From JAJDXW01 sp965243335 (GTDB taxonomy: Bacteria; Pseudomonadota; Gammaproteobacteria; HK1), in assembly GCA_965243335.1 (NCBI GenBank), contig OZ251545.1, forward strand, positions 1,860,001-1,924,000: a stretch of 64,000 bases of DNA, given 5' to 3'. A program made the position numbers and the translations under genes. This document shows positions 42,867 to 51,206 of the stretch, one piece after another. Every line of letters starts with the position of its first letter. The stretch's first letter is position 1. The notes beneath the pieces were generated by a model. The model did not search any database and was not told where the DNA came from. It saw nothing but the letters and a program-made list of their open reading frames with translations.

Positions 42867-45791
42867 GTGAACGCGAACGGTTCCGGGAACGGAGGCGGCG
42901 GGCGGGCGGCGAAGGAGACCTGGAAGCCGGTCTACTGCTACCAGTGCGTCGCCGGCCCGGATCTGATGAAGGTCCAGGTCGAGGACGGGGTCGCGACGCG
43001 GGTCCGCTCCAACTTCGATGCGAGCGACCGCCACCCGGGCGGGGGCCGGGTGTGCGTCAAGGCCTACGGCCTCATCCAGAAGACCTACAACCCCCACCGC
43101 ATCCGCCAGCCCATGAAGCGCACCAACCCGCGCAAGGGCCGGGGCGAGGACCCGGGGTTCGCCCCGGTGAGCTGGGACGAGGCGCTCGACGCGATCGCGG
43201 CCCGGCTGCGCGAGGTCCGCGCGCGGGGGCTGGTGGACGAGTCGGGCTTCCCGCGGCTCGCGGTGAGCTTCGGGGGCGGCGGCACCCCGACCCAGTACAT
43301 GGGGACGCTCCCCGCCTTCCTCTCCGCGTGGGGTCCCATCGACATGGGCTTCGGGGCGGGGCAGGGGGTCAAGTGCTACCACAGCGAGCACCTCTACGGC
43401 GAGCTCTGGCACCGCGCGTTCATCGTCGCCCCCGACACCCCGCGCTGCCGCTACGTCATCAGTTGCGGCAACAACGCGGAGGCTTCGGCCGGGGTCGCCG
43501 GGGTCTGGCGCCAGGCGGACGCGCGCGCGCGCGGGCTCAAGCGCGTGCAGGTCGAGCCCCATCTCTCGGTGACCGGGGCGGTGTCCGCGGAGTGGGTGCC
43601 CATCCGCCCGAAGACCGACGCGGCCTTCCTCTACGCGCTCCTGCACCGGATCGCGCACGAGCGCGACTGGCGCGAGGTATGCGACACCGCGTTCCTGGAG
43701 GACTCCACGAACGCGCCCTATCTCGTTGGCCCCAATGGCTATTACCTGCGCGATCCGGCGAGCCGCCGGCCGCTGCTCTGGGACCTCGACGGCGACCGGG
43801 CGGCCCCCCTCGACGAGTTCGGGCCGAATGCGGCGAACGGGGAAGGGCGGCGCCCGGCCCTCGACGGGATGCGGGTCGCGGCCGGCGTCGAGGAAGGCCC
43901 GGACGGCGAGGAGTGGAGTCACGACGCGGCGGAGGCCCGCCCCGCGTTCCAGCTCTTCCTCGACCATGTGCGCGGCTATACCCCGGAGTGGGCGGAAGGG
44001 GAGAGCGACGTCCCGGCCGCGACCATCCGCCGCATCGCGGACGAGTTCCTCGCCCACGCCTGCGTCGGGGAGACCATCGAGATCGAGGGGCGCGAGCTCC
44101 CCTACCGCCCCGTCGCGGTCCTCCTCGGCAAGGGGGTCAGCAACGGCTGGGGCGGGTATCCCTGCTGCTGGGCGCGGACCATGCTCGCGGTCCTCGTCGG
44201 GGCGCTCGAGGTCCCGGGCGGGGCGCTCGGCACCGCCGTCAAGCTCAACCGGCCCGCCGACAGCCGCCACAAGAGCGTGCGCCCGATGCGCGACGGGTTC
44301 ATGGAGTACCCCTTCAACCCGACGAGCCGCCAGGAGTGGAGCCGCCACCCCGGCATCCGCAACGCGTTCCGGATGATGGTCCCCCTCGCCGCGAACTCCC
44401 CCTGGTCGCCGGCCCTCGGCCCGGCCCACCTCCCGTGGCTCTTCCAGAAGCAGGCCCCCGACAAGTGGCCGCGCCCGACCCGCCCCGAGGTGTGGATCAA
44501 CTACCGGACCAACCCTTCAATCTCCTCGGTCAACGCCCCCGAGGTGGCGGAGCGGGTCGCGGAGTTCCCGTTCATCGTCTCGTTCGCCTACACCCTCGAC
44601 GAGACGAACTGGATGGCCGACTACCTCTTGCCGGAGGCGACCGACCTCGAGAGCCTCCAGCTCATCCGCATCGGCTCGACCAAGTTCATCGAGCAGTTCT
44701 GGAACCAGCAGGGGTGGGCGGTGCGCCAGCCGGTCGTCGACCCGGTGGTGGACGCGCGGGACATGACCGACATCGCCACCGAGCTGGCCCGCCGCACCGG
44801 CCTCCTCGAGCCCTACAACCAGGCGATCAACCGGGGCGGGGCGGGGATGCGGCTCGCGACCGACGAGTTCGACTACTCGCTCGACGACGCGAAGGTCCAC
44901 TCGTGCGAGGAGGTCTGGGAGGCGGTGGCGCGGGCCGCGAGCCACGACCTGACCGGCGGGGAGCAGGTGGTCGGGATCGACTGGTTCCGGGAGAACGGCT
45001 TCCTCCTCCGGCCCTACCCGGAGATGGAGTGGTTCCTCTACCCCACCCTGAAGGAGCGGGGGCTGCGCTTCGAGCTTCCCTACCAGGAGCGGATCAAGCG
45101 CCACGGCGCGGAGCTCGCGCACCGGCTCCACGAGATGGGGATCGAGTGGTGGGACCGGCAGCTACGCGAGTACGAGCCGCTGCCGTCCTGGGAGCCGTTC
45201 CCGGACATCTGGATCAACTACGCGCGGGAGGTGGGGCGCGACCCCGAGGAGTTCCCGTTCTGGGCGCTGACCGCGCGCTCCATGCAGTACTCGTGGGGGG
45301 CGAACGTCGGCATCCCGCTCATCAACGAGGTGGCCGGCAACGTGGCCGGGCACCGCGGGGTGCTCATGAACCGGGGCGCCGCGCGGGCGCTCGGGATCGA
45401 GGACGGCGGCCCGGTGATCATCGAGTCGGTGGTCGGCGAGACGCGGGGGAGGGCGGTGCTCCGGGAGGGGGTCCGCCCGGACACGGTGGTGATGATCGGG
45501 CAGTTCGACCACTGGGTGACCCCGTATGCGAAGGATCTCAAGCTCGCGAGCCTGAACTCGGTGACCCCGCTCGCGCTCTCCCTCACCGACTCGACCGGCA
45601 GCATCGCCGACCTCATCCGGGTGCAGGTGCGCCCGGCCGACGCGGCGGACCTCCGGCGGCACGCCTCGGTCCCGGCCGGAGCCGCGGCGGCTCCCGCCGC
45701 GTCCGCGGCCGCGCCCACGGTCGGGCCGCGGGCTGCGCCGGGGCGCGCCGGGGCGCGGTCCGAGGGAGGACGGGAGGCGGGGGCGGCGTGA
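42867..45791 (+). CDS. Molybdopterin-dependent oxidoreductase catalytic subunit, possibly PadB-like
   Basis: A 974-residue DMSO-reductase-family protein. GTG 42867 has AAGGAGGAG upstream. The N-terminal Cys pattern YCYQCVAGPDLMKV with a later Cys in GRVCVKAYG fits a [4Fe-4S] cluster; molybdopterin-binding segments include SFGGGGTPTQYMG, KGVSNGWGG and C-terminal LNSVTPLALSLTDSTGSIAD. No twin-arginine signal, so it is probably on the cytoplasmic side. The order catalytic/Fe-S/membrane subunit and cytoplasmic location resemble phenylacetyl-CoA:acceptor oxidoreductase (PadBCD); the substrate is an inference. The stop overlaps the next gene by 4 bp. Confidence 0.8.
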   Translation: MNANGSGNGGGGRAAKETWKPVYCYQCVAGPDLMKVQVEDGVATRVRSNFDASDRHPGGGRVCVKAYGLIQKTYNPHRIRQPMKRTNPRKGRGEDPGFAPVSWDEALDAIAARLREVRARGLVDESGFPRLAVSFGGGGTPTQYMGTLPAFLSAWGPIDMGFGAGQGVKCYHSEHLYGELWHRAFIVAPDTPRCRYVISCGNNAEASAGVAGVWRQADARARGLKRVQVEPHLSVTGAVSAEWVPIRPKTDAAFLYALLHRIAHERDWREVCDTAFLEDSTNAPYLVGPNGYYLRDPASRRPLLWDLDGDRAAPLDEFGPNAANGEGRRPALDGMRVAAGVEEGPDGEEWSHDAAEARPAFQLFLDHVRGYTPEWAEGESDVPAATIRRIADEFLAHACVGETIEIEGRELPYRPVAVLLGKGVSNGWGGYPCCWARTMLAVLVGALEVPGGALGTAVKLNRPADSRHKSVRPMRDGFMEYPFNPTSRQEWSRHPGIRNAFRMMVPLAANSPWSPALGPAHLPWLFQKQAPDKWPRPTRPEVWINYRTNPSISSVNAPEVAERVAEFPFIVSFAYTLDETNWMADYLLPEATDLESLQLIRIGSTKFIEQFWNQQGWAVRQPVVDPVVDARDMTDIATELARRTGLLEPYNQAINRGGAGMRLATDEFDYSLDDAKVHSCEEVWEAVARAASHDLTGGEQVVGIDWFRENGFLLRPYPEMEWFLYPTLKERGLRFELPYQERIKRHGAELAHRLHEMGIEWWDRQLREYEPLPSWEPFPDIWINYAREVGRDPEEFPFWALTARSMQYSWGANVGIPLINEVAGNVAGHRGVLMNRGAARALGIEDGGPVIIESVVGETRGRAVLREGVRPDTVVMIGQFDHWVTPYAKDLKLASLNSVTPLALSLTDSTGSIADLIRVQVRPADAADLRRHASVPAGAAAAPAASAAAPTVGPRAAPGRAGARSEGGREAGAA

Positions 45792-47554
45792 GCGCCCCGA
45801 ACGAGTCCCGGGGGCAGGGAGGAGCGCCGCCCCGCTACGGGATGGTGGTGGACCTCAACCGCTGCGTCGGCTGCCAGACCTGCACCATCGCCTGCAAGCA
45901 CCACAACGACACCCCGCCCGGGGTGCAGTGGCGGCGGGTCCTCGACGTGGAGCAGGGCGAGTACCCGAACGTCGAGCGGCTGTTCCTCGTTACTGGCTGC
46001 CAGCACTGCGCGGAGCCGCCCTGCGTCCCGGTGTGCCCGACCGGGGCGACCCGCCAGCGGGCGGACGGGCTCGTCACCATGGACTACGACACGTGCATCG
46101 GCTGCGGCTACTGCGCGGTGGCATGCCCGTACCAGGCCCGGACCATCGCCCACGAGCGCGAGTGGTACTTCGGGGCCCCGAGCCGCCAGGAGGAGCGGGT
46201 CTTCCACGAGGAGCGGGTCGGGGTCGCCTCCAAGTGCACCTTCTGCGTGGACAAGATCGACGAGGCGGCGGGGTCGCCGGGGGTCGTGCCGGGGCTCGAC
46301 CTCGAAGCCACCCCGGCTTGCGCCGCGTCGTGCATCGCCCAGGCCCTCCACTTCGGGGACTTCGCGGACCCCGAGAGCAACGTGTCGCGCCTCGCGGCGG
46401 AGAACGCCCACTTCCAGATGCACGCGGAGCTGGGGACGGACCCGCAGATCCGCTACCTCTACGAGGTCCCGGAGACCACCCCGGGACGGGACCCGGCCGC
46501 GGAGGGAGAGGAGGAGGGGGGCGCCGCGGGCGGGAGCGACCCGAACGACCCGCTGGTCGGCGGGCGGCAGACCTTCTGGGACGTGCGGGCGGCCATGAAC
46601 TTCATCCTGGGGGGGATGAGCAGCGGGCTCGCGGTGGTCGCCTGCGCGGTCTGGGCGCTGGGGGGGATGCCGGGCGCGGCGCTCCCCTGGTTCTACGCCT
46701 CGGCGGCCGTCGGCATGGGGGTCGGCCTACTCTTCGTGTTCGCCGAGATCGGCCGCCGGGCGCGCTTCCTCTACGTGCTCCGGCGCCCGCAGAGCTCCTG
46801 GATGACCCGTGAGACCTGGGCGGTGGCGGTCTTCTACCCGGCCGTCGCCGCCGACCTCTTCTGGCCGTCCCCGACCCTGCACGCGGTGGTCGGGGCGGCG
46901 GCCGCCGCGTTCCTCCTCTGCCAGGGGAAGATCCTCCACGCCGGCAAGGGGGTCCCCGCATGGCGGCATCCGCTTGTTCCGTGGATGCTGGCCGCCTCCG
47001 GCGTGTATGAGGGGGCGGCGCTCGCGATCCTCGGGCTCGCCGTCCTCTCCTGGGCCGGCGGGTACGACTTCGCCCAGGTCGCTCTGCTCGGTCTGCTGGG
47101 CGCCGGCCTCGTGCTCGCGGGGGTGAACGCCGGGCTCTTCCGAATGTACCGCCGGGGCGGTGCAAAGGCAGGGGTAGGCCCGCTCTCGCGGCGGGACCTC
47201 GACGCGATCGCGCGGCGGACGTGGTGGTTGGGGCGTCTTGCCCCGGCCGCCCTGTTCGGCGCGGCCGGGGTCATGCACGTCCTCAGCTTTCTGTGGGTTT
47301 TCCCCGGGATCCGGTGCGTGATGGACGCCGACCCGACGTGGCGGTGCGAGATCATCACGTCGTTCCTCAACGTTGCGATCACGGCCGAGCCTGCCGCGCT
47401 CGTTGCGGGGGCGGCGTGCGCCCTCTGGGGCGGGGCGCTCTGGAAGCATACCCTCGTCACCCGCGCCTGCCACCAGCAGGGGTTCGCGCTCCCGCGCCTT
47501 CCGCAGCGCGGCTCCGGCTCGCGCGCCGCCCCGGCCCGCTTCGGCCTTTCCTGA
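45788..47554 (+). CDS. Fused Fe-S subunit and DmsC/PadD-like membrane anchor
   Basis: A 588-residue product in one frame. Residues 1 to about 235 are a four-cluster ferredoxin-like subunit (CVGCQTCTIACKHH, CQHCAEPPCVPVCPTG, CIGCGYCAVACPYQ, CTFCVDKID with CAASCIAQ). After an acidic, Gly-rich linker, residues from about 255 (RQTFWDVRAAMNFILGG) form a polytopic anchor with about eight helices like DmsC/PadD. In related enzymes these are two proteins. GTG 45788 overlaps the catalytic gene stop. The linker shows no stop or frame change. It should pass electrons between the Mo-subunit and the quinone pool. Confidence 0.85.
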   Translation: MSAPNESRGQGGAPPRYGMVVDLNRCVGCQTCTIACKHHNDTPPGVQWRRVLDVEQGEYPNVERLFLVTGCQHCAEPPCVPVCPTGATRQRADGLVTMDYDTCIGCGYCAVACPYQARTIAHEREWYFGAPSRQEERVFHEERVGVASKCTFCVDKIDEAAGSPGVVPGLDLEATPACAASCIAQALHFGDFADPESNVSRLAAENAHFQMHAELGTDPQIRYLYEVPETTPGRDPAAEGEEEGGAAGGSDPNDPLVGGRQTFWDVRAAMNFILGGMSSGLAVVACAVWALGGMPGAALPWFYASAAVGMGVGLLFVFAEIGRRARFLYVLRRPQSSWMTRETWAVAVFYPAVAADLFWPSPTLHAVVGAAAAAFLLCQGKILHAGKGVPAWRHPLVPWMLAASGVYEGAALAILGLAVLSWAGGYDFAQVALLGLLGAGLVLAGVNAGLFRMYRRGGAKAGVGPLSRRDLDAIARRTWWLGRLAPAALFGAAGVMHVLSFLWVFPGIRCVMDADPTWRCEIITSFLNVAITAEPAALVAGAACALWGGALWKHTLVTRACHQQGFALPRLPQRGSGSRAAPARFGLS

Positions 47555-47577
47555 CGTCCTCCCGGCCCGCGAGCGGA

Positions 47578-48543
47578 TTGGAGGCTTCCTCCTACCCTTC
47601 GGGCCGGGAGTACGGCCGGGTCGCCGGCCGCCTGTGGGTGCTCGCGGGCGGGCTCTGCATGAGCCTCGGGGGGCCGATTATCCGGCTCGCCGACGACGTC
47701 ACCGAGTGGCAGTTCCTGTTCTACCGGTCCCTCGGCGCGGCCTTCCTGCTCCTCCTCTACTTCCTCTGCACGGGCCGCCCGATCCTCGCCCTGATCCGGC
47801 GCACCGGGTGGACCGGGGTGGTGTCCGGGCTGTGCCTCGCGACGACGTTCACCGGCTACGTGTGGGGGGTCATGCACTCCACCGTCGCCAACGCGCTCTT
47901 CCTCCTGAGCGCGGCCCCTCTCTTCGCGGCCCTCCTCGGCTGGGTGGTGCTCCGCGAGGCGGTGACCCGCTCGATGTGGCTCGCGATGGCGGGGGTGGTC
48001 GCCGGGGTCGTGATCATGATCGGCGAGGGGATCGCGGAAGGGGACCTCCTGGGGGATCTCGCGGCCCTCGCGGCGGCTGTCGGGTTCGCCGGGTTCTCGG
48101 TCGGGATCCGGCGCGGCCGGCATTCCGACATGACCCCGACGATCCTCATCGCGGCCGCGATCACCGCCGCGGTGAGCGCCGCGATGGCGTTCGCGGGCGG
48201 CTCGGGGCTCGCCGCCCCCGCCCCGGACGTGGGCCTGGCCGCGGCCTACGGGATGCTCGTCATCGGGGCCGGCATCTTCCTCTTCACCCTCGGCTCGAAG
48301 AGCGTCCCGTCGGCCGAGCTGGTGCTCCTGTCGCTCGCCGAGGTGGTGCTCGCCCCGGTGTGGGTCTGGATGGCGTTCGGCGAGGTCCCGAGCGCTCCGA
48401 CGCTCGCCGGCGGGGTCATTCTCCTCGGCAGCATCGCGGGACAGGCGGCGGCGGGAATGCGGAGGCGCCCCGGAGACCTCGCCGGGCTTCGCCGCGAGGG
48501 GATGCGGCCGGCCTGCCGCCGGAAGCGGAGCGGCGGCCCGTGA
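47578..48543 (+). CDS. EamA/DMT-superfamily transporter
   Basis: A ten-helix drug/metabolite transporter of about 321 residues with two EamA repeats: GGLCMSLGGPIIRLADDVTEW in the first and SAELVLLSLAEVVLAPVWVW in the second. The start is uncertain; TTG 47578 gives the normal N-terminal length, GTG 47637 is an alternative. It likely exports a small metabolite. The C-terminal tail after the last helix is basic. It is 23 bp from the Mo-enzyme gene, so it might be co-transcribed. Confidence 0.8.
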   Translation: MEASSYPSGREYGRVAGRLWVLAGGLCMSLGGPIIRLADDVTEWQFLFYRSLGAAFLLLLYFLCTGRPILALIRRTGWTGVVSGLCLATTFTGYVWGVMHSTVANALFLLSAAPLFAALLGWVVLREAVTRSMWLAMAGVVAGVVIMIGEGIAEGDLLGDLAALAAAVGFAGFSVGIRRGRHSDMTPTILIAAAITAAVSAAMAFAGGSGLAAPAPDVGLAAAYGMLVIGAGIFLFTLGSKSVPSAELVLLSLAEVVLAPVWVWMAFGEVPSAPTLAGGVILLGSIAGQAAAGMRRRPGDLAGLRREGMRPACRRKRSGGP

Positions 48544-48636
48544 GGAGGACGGTGAGTCGTCCGGGGCGGGGGCGGGCGGGCGGCGAGGCGCGCGCCGGCG
48601 GCTGGGGCGGGAGCCGGGGCTCCGGCGCGAGGCGGA

Positions 48637-49761
48637 TCAGCCGAAGCGGGAGAGGTAGCGCTCGCAGAGGGGTACGGCGCTCTCGGTGTACCCGGCCCCC
48701 ATCGACCGGGCGAGGTCCGTCTCCGAATGGGAGCCGATCCAGGCGATGAGGAGGAGGCGCCGGAGGATCACGAACGTCGGGATCTCCTCCTCGTCCGTGC
48801 GGGGCAGATCGATCACCCGGCGGTAGCCGCGCAGCCAGGCGGCGACGAGCCCCGGAACCTCGGGCGCGTGCTCGAAGAACGACACGGTGGTCGCGCAGTC
48901 GTACATCAGCCAGCCGAAGCCGCAGTCGTCGAAGTCGATCACCCTGGTGGCCCCGCCGTCGATGAGGAGGTTGGCAAGCCGCAGGTCGCCGTGGATCAGG
49001 TTGAACCGCTCGGGCGAGGCGCCGAACCCCGCGAGCCGGCGGCGGAGGAGGGCGATGGTCCGCGCGAACACGGCTTCGACCTCGGGCGTGAGCCCGACGC
49101 CGTTCCGCCAGGAGCCCCAGTGGGGCCGGCTTCCGAGGGTGGTCTCGTAGTCCCAGGCGAAGCGTTCGAACCCGGCGGGCCGCGTCCACCCCCGGACGTG
49201 GTGATGCATCCGGGCGGTGATCTCGCCCAGCCCCTCGAACGCCGCTCCGAGGTCCAGCCCCTTCCCCTTCTCATCGGGATGCTCGCCTTGCTCCCAGGCG
49301 AAGAGGACGACGTGGCGCGGCGCGGGGAGGCCGCCGCCCGCCACGCGCTGGATGAGCTCGCCGTCCTTCCCCGCGATCGGGGTCGGGACGGGGGCCGCGC
49401 CGTCCTCGCGAAGGGCGGTCAGCCAGGCGAGCTCGGAGGCGATCGCGTTCCGGCGGTGATACCCCTCGCGATGGACCCGCAACGCCCATTCACCGCCCTC
49501 GGCCGGAGACTCGACCCGGTAGGTCGCGTTCTCGGAGACGCTGACGAGGCGCGCCCGGGCGTCGGGCGGAAGGTCGTAGCGGGCGAGGGCCGCAGTGGCC
49601 AGCCGGTGGAGCCGGTCAGGAGGGATGGCCGATGCGCTCCGCGCGGGCGAGCAGCTCCGCGCCCGTACCGCACTCGATGATCGAATCGCCGGCTTCGGCG
49701 AGATGTTCCGGGTCCGTGAGGCGATCCAGCAAGCCCGACAGCCGCTCCGCCGTCTCGGCAT
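48637..49761 (-). CDS. Phosphotransferase (aminoglycoside/homoserine kinase-like) without a clear start codon
   Basis: The kinase-like domain begins about IPPDRLHRLATAALARY (near 49626) and continues with VSENATYRVE, the catalytic loop NLIHGDLRLANLL and the metal site VIDFDDCGFGWLMYD, to a complete C-terminus. These APH-fold proteins phosphorylate small alcohols or amino acids; the target is unknown. The only in-frame ATG (49761) lies inside the neighbouring rpn gene, 45 codons early. No ATG, GTG or TTG lies near the expected start, so the 5' end seems to have been altered when the rpn sequence arrived. The real start is not resolved. Confidence 0.7.
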   Translation of the reverse strand: MPRRRSGCRACWIASRTRNISPKPAIRSSSAVRARSCSPARSASAIPPDRLHRLATAALARYDLPPDARARLVSVSENATYRVESPAEGGEWALRVHREGYHRRNAIASELAWLTALREDGAAPVPTPIAGKDGELIQRVAGGGLPAPRHVVLFAWEQGEHPDEKGKGLDLGAAFEGLGEITARMHHHVRGWTRPAGFERFAWDYETTLGSRPHWGSWRNGVGLTPEVEAVFARTIALLRRRLAGFGASPERFNLIHGDLRLANLLIDGGATRVIDFDDCGFGWLMYDCATTVSFFEHAPEVPGLVAAWLRGYRRVIDLPRTDEEEIPTFVILRRLLLIAWIGSHSETDLARSMGAGYTESAVPLCERYLSRFG

Positions 49762-49873
49762 CGAACTTGCGCGCCGCCTGGCGGCAAAGCAGCGCCCGTT
49801 CCTCGGCGCGTCCGCGCTCCAGCCCTTCCTGAAGCCACTCCTCGGTCCATTCCTTCACCCGCTCTGCGAGCAT
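49616..49873 (-). CDS. Possible internally initiated C-terminal Rpn product, copy A (85 aa)
   Basis: In-frame ATG at 49873 is preceded by GGAAGGAGGAGGAGCG on the minus strand, one of the strongest ribosome binding sites in the window. It would make an 85-residue product MLAERVKEWTEEWLQ... that is helical, charged and common to both copies. Intragenic short Rpn products acting as antitoxins are known from enterobacterial Rpn proteins, so the same design is inferred here. Confidence 0.45.
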   Translation of the reverse strand: MLAERVKEWTEEWLQEGLERGRAEERALLCRQAARKFDAETAERLSGLLDRLTDPEHLAEAGDSIIECGTGAELLARAERIGHPS

Positions 49874-50590
49874 CGCTCCTCCTCCTTCCAGCACCCGCAC
49901 CACCGGCAGGGCGGCCTTGTCGAACCGCCCTCCTGGCAGCACCACCTGCCGAACCCACCCCACGAACGCGCGGCGCAGCTCGTCGTCCTCCGGACTCCGC
50001 AGCCAGTCCGACAGCGCCGCCAGCGCCTGCGACAGGCTCTCCGCCGAGCCGCTGTTCTCGATCGCCACCAAGGCCGACACCAGATTCCGGCGCGGAAGAT
50101 CGTCCTCCCCCCATCGCCCCTCGTCAAGCAGGAAGTACCGCTGCGACGGTTGAAAGCCCGCCAGCGCCTCCTCCGCCGGGGCGATAAGGTCCGCCATCTC
50201 GACCGGCGCAGTCCAGCGGGGGCGACCGTTGTACAGCACCACCGGCAGCACCGGCGGCAGCCGCCCGTCCGGGCCGAGCGCCTCGCGGCGGATCAGGTCC
50301 TGGTACAGCAGCCCGGTGTAGACCAGGATGCGGACAGCCATGTACGGGTCGGCGGTGGACTGGAATTCGAGCATCACCAGCAGGTACAGCCACGTCTCCT
50401 TCTGGAATCGGACCCGCCACACCATGTCGCCGTGGCGCTGGCGAAGGTCGTCGCTCACGTACTCCGCCGGGAGCTTCTCGAGCGTCGTGAAGTCGATCTC
50501 ATCGCACCACTCCGGGGCGGCGAACCCGCGCAGCAGGTCCTTGACCATCCGGGGATGGGAGAACAGGTCCTTGTAGGCGGCGTCGTGCAT
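49616..50590 (-). CDS. Rpn/YhgA-family PD-(D/E)XK nuclease, copy A
   Basis: A 324-residue Rpn family protein starting MHDAAYKDLFSHPRMVKDLL at ATG 50590. The nuclease core includes VMLEFQSTADPYMAVR, with the E-x-Q of the PD-(D/E)XK fold, and LPVVLYNGRPRWTAP. Rpn proteins promote recombination, and some have been reported as antiphage toxins controlled by a C-terminal product made inside the gene. It is nearly identical to copy B except for about 27 residues before the internal ATG at 49873. The stop overlaps the phosphotransferase frame. Confidence 0.88.
   Translation of the reverse strand: MHDAAYKDLFSHPRMVKDLLRGFAAPEWCDEIDFTTLEKLPAEYVSDDLRQRHGDMVWRVRFQKETWLYLLVMLEFQSTADPYMAVRILVYTGLLYQDLIRREALGPDGRLPPVLPVVLYNGRPRWTAPVEMADLIAPAEEALAGFQPSQRYFLLDEGRWGEDDLPRRNLVSALVAIENSGSAESLSQALAALSDWLRSPEDDELRRAFVGWVRQVVLPGGRFDKAALPVVRVLEGGGAMLAERVKEWTEEWLQEGLERGRAEERALLCRQAARKFDAETAERLSGLLDRLTDPEHLAEAGDSIIECGTGAELLARAERIGHPS
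49877..49890 (-). promoter_or_regulatory. Internal Shine-Dalgarno in rpn copy A
   Basis: GGAAGGAGGAGGAG on the minus strand, 3 to 16 bases before the internal ATG at 49873. It encodes Glu-Gly-Gly-type residues in the full-length frame, and it is retained as GGAAGGGGGAGGAG in copy B although the sequence just before it diverges. Confidence 0.5.
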
Positions 50591-50782
50591 GGGGACACCA
50601 TAACCCCGCCCCCGGTGCGATGCTGTAGGCGCAGGGCTCGAATACCGTAGGCGAACGGATCGCGTTTCGTAGGCCAGGACCCCGCGCGGACCGCTCCTTC
50701 GGCGCGCCGCACCGCGGGCCATCGGTCGAGGAATACCGCTCCGGACGGACGAGCCGGACACGCGCTGCTTACGGCGGTAATA

Positions 50783-50945
50783 CCTCTCGCGATGGACCCG
50801 CAACGCCCATTCACCGCCCTCGGCCGGAGACTCGACCCGGTAGGTCGCGTTCTCGGAGACGCTGACGAGGCGCGCCCGGGCGTCGGGCGGAAGGTCGTAG
50901 CGGGCGAGGGCCGCAGTGGCCAGCCGGTGGAGCCGGTCAGGAGGG
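50783..50945 (-). pseudogene. Truncated phosphotransferase N-terminal fragment
   Basis: The minus strand encodes RLHRLATAALARYDLPPD through NATYRVESPAEGGEWALRV, identical to the start of the phosphotransferase domain at 48637-49761, and then loses similarity after VHRERYYRR at the duplication breakpoint. An open frame runs from here through the upstream region of rpn copy A, so a fused product cannot be excluded. Confidence 0.75.
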
Positions 50946-51206
50946 ATGGCCGATGCGCTCCGCGCGGGCGAGCAGCTCCGCGCCCGTACCGCACTCGATG
51001 ATCGAATCGCCGGCTTCGGCGAGATGTTCCGGGTCCGTGAGGCGATCCAGCAAGCCCGACAGCCGCTCCGCCGTCTCGGCATCGAACTTGCGCGCCGCCT
51101 GGCGGCAAAGCAGCGCCCGTTCCTCGGCGCGCCCGCGCTCGATTCCCTGTTCCCGGCCTTCGCGAAGCCACTCCTCGGTCCACTCCTTCATCCGTTCCGC
51201 CAGCAT
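50937..51206 (-). CDS. Possible internally initiated C-terminal Rpn product, copy B (89 aa)
   Basis: In-frame ATG 51206 follows GGAAGGGGGAGGAGCG. The product MLAERMKEWTEEWLREGREQ... would be 89 residues, four longer than in copy A because of an inserted REQG segment. Its presence in both copies next to a diverged patch favours function over chance. Confidence 0.45.
   Translation of the reverse strand: MLAERMKEWTEEWLREGREQGIERGRAEERALLCRQAARKFDAETAERLSGLLDRLTDPEHLAEAGDSIIECGTGAELLARAERIGHPS

Larger units (their letters stand above)
49451..50771. repeat. 1.32 kb tandem duplication, unit 1
   Basis: This unit holds the 5' part of the phosphotransferase and rpn copy A with its upstream region. 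The unit at 50772-52098 repeats it in the same direction at an offset of 1321-1327 bp with about 97 % identity by eye outside one variable patch. The left junction CGGCGGTGATACC at 49451 matches CGGCGGTAATACC at 50772, which defines the breakpoint. Confidence 0.85.
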
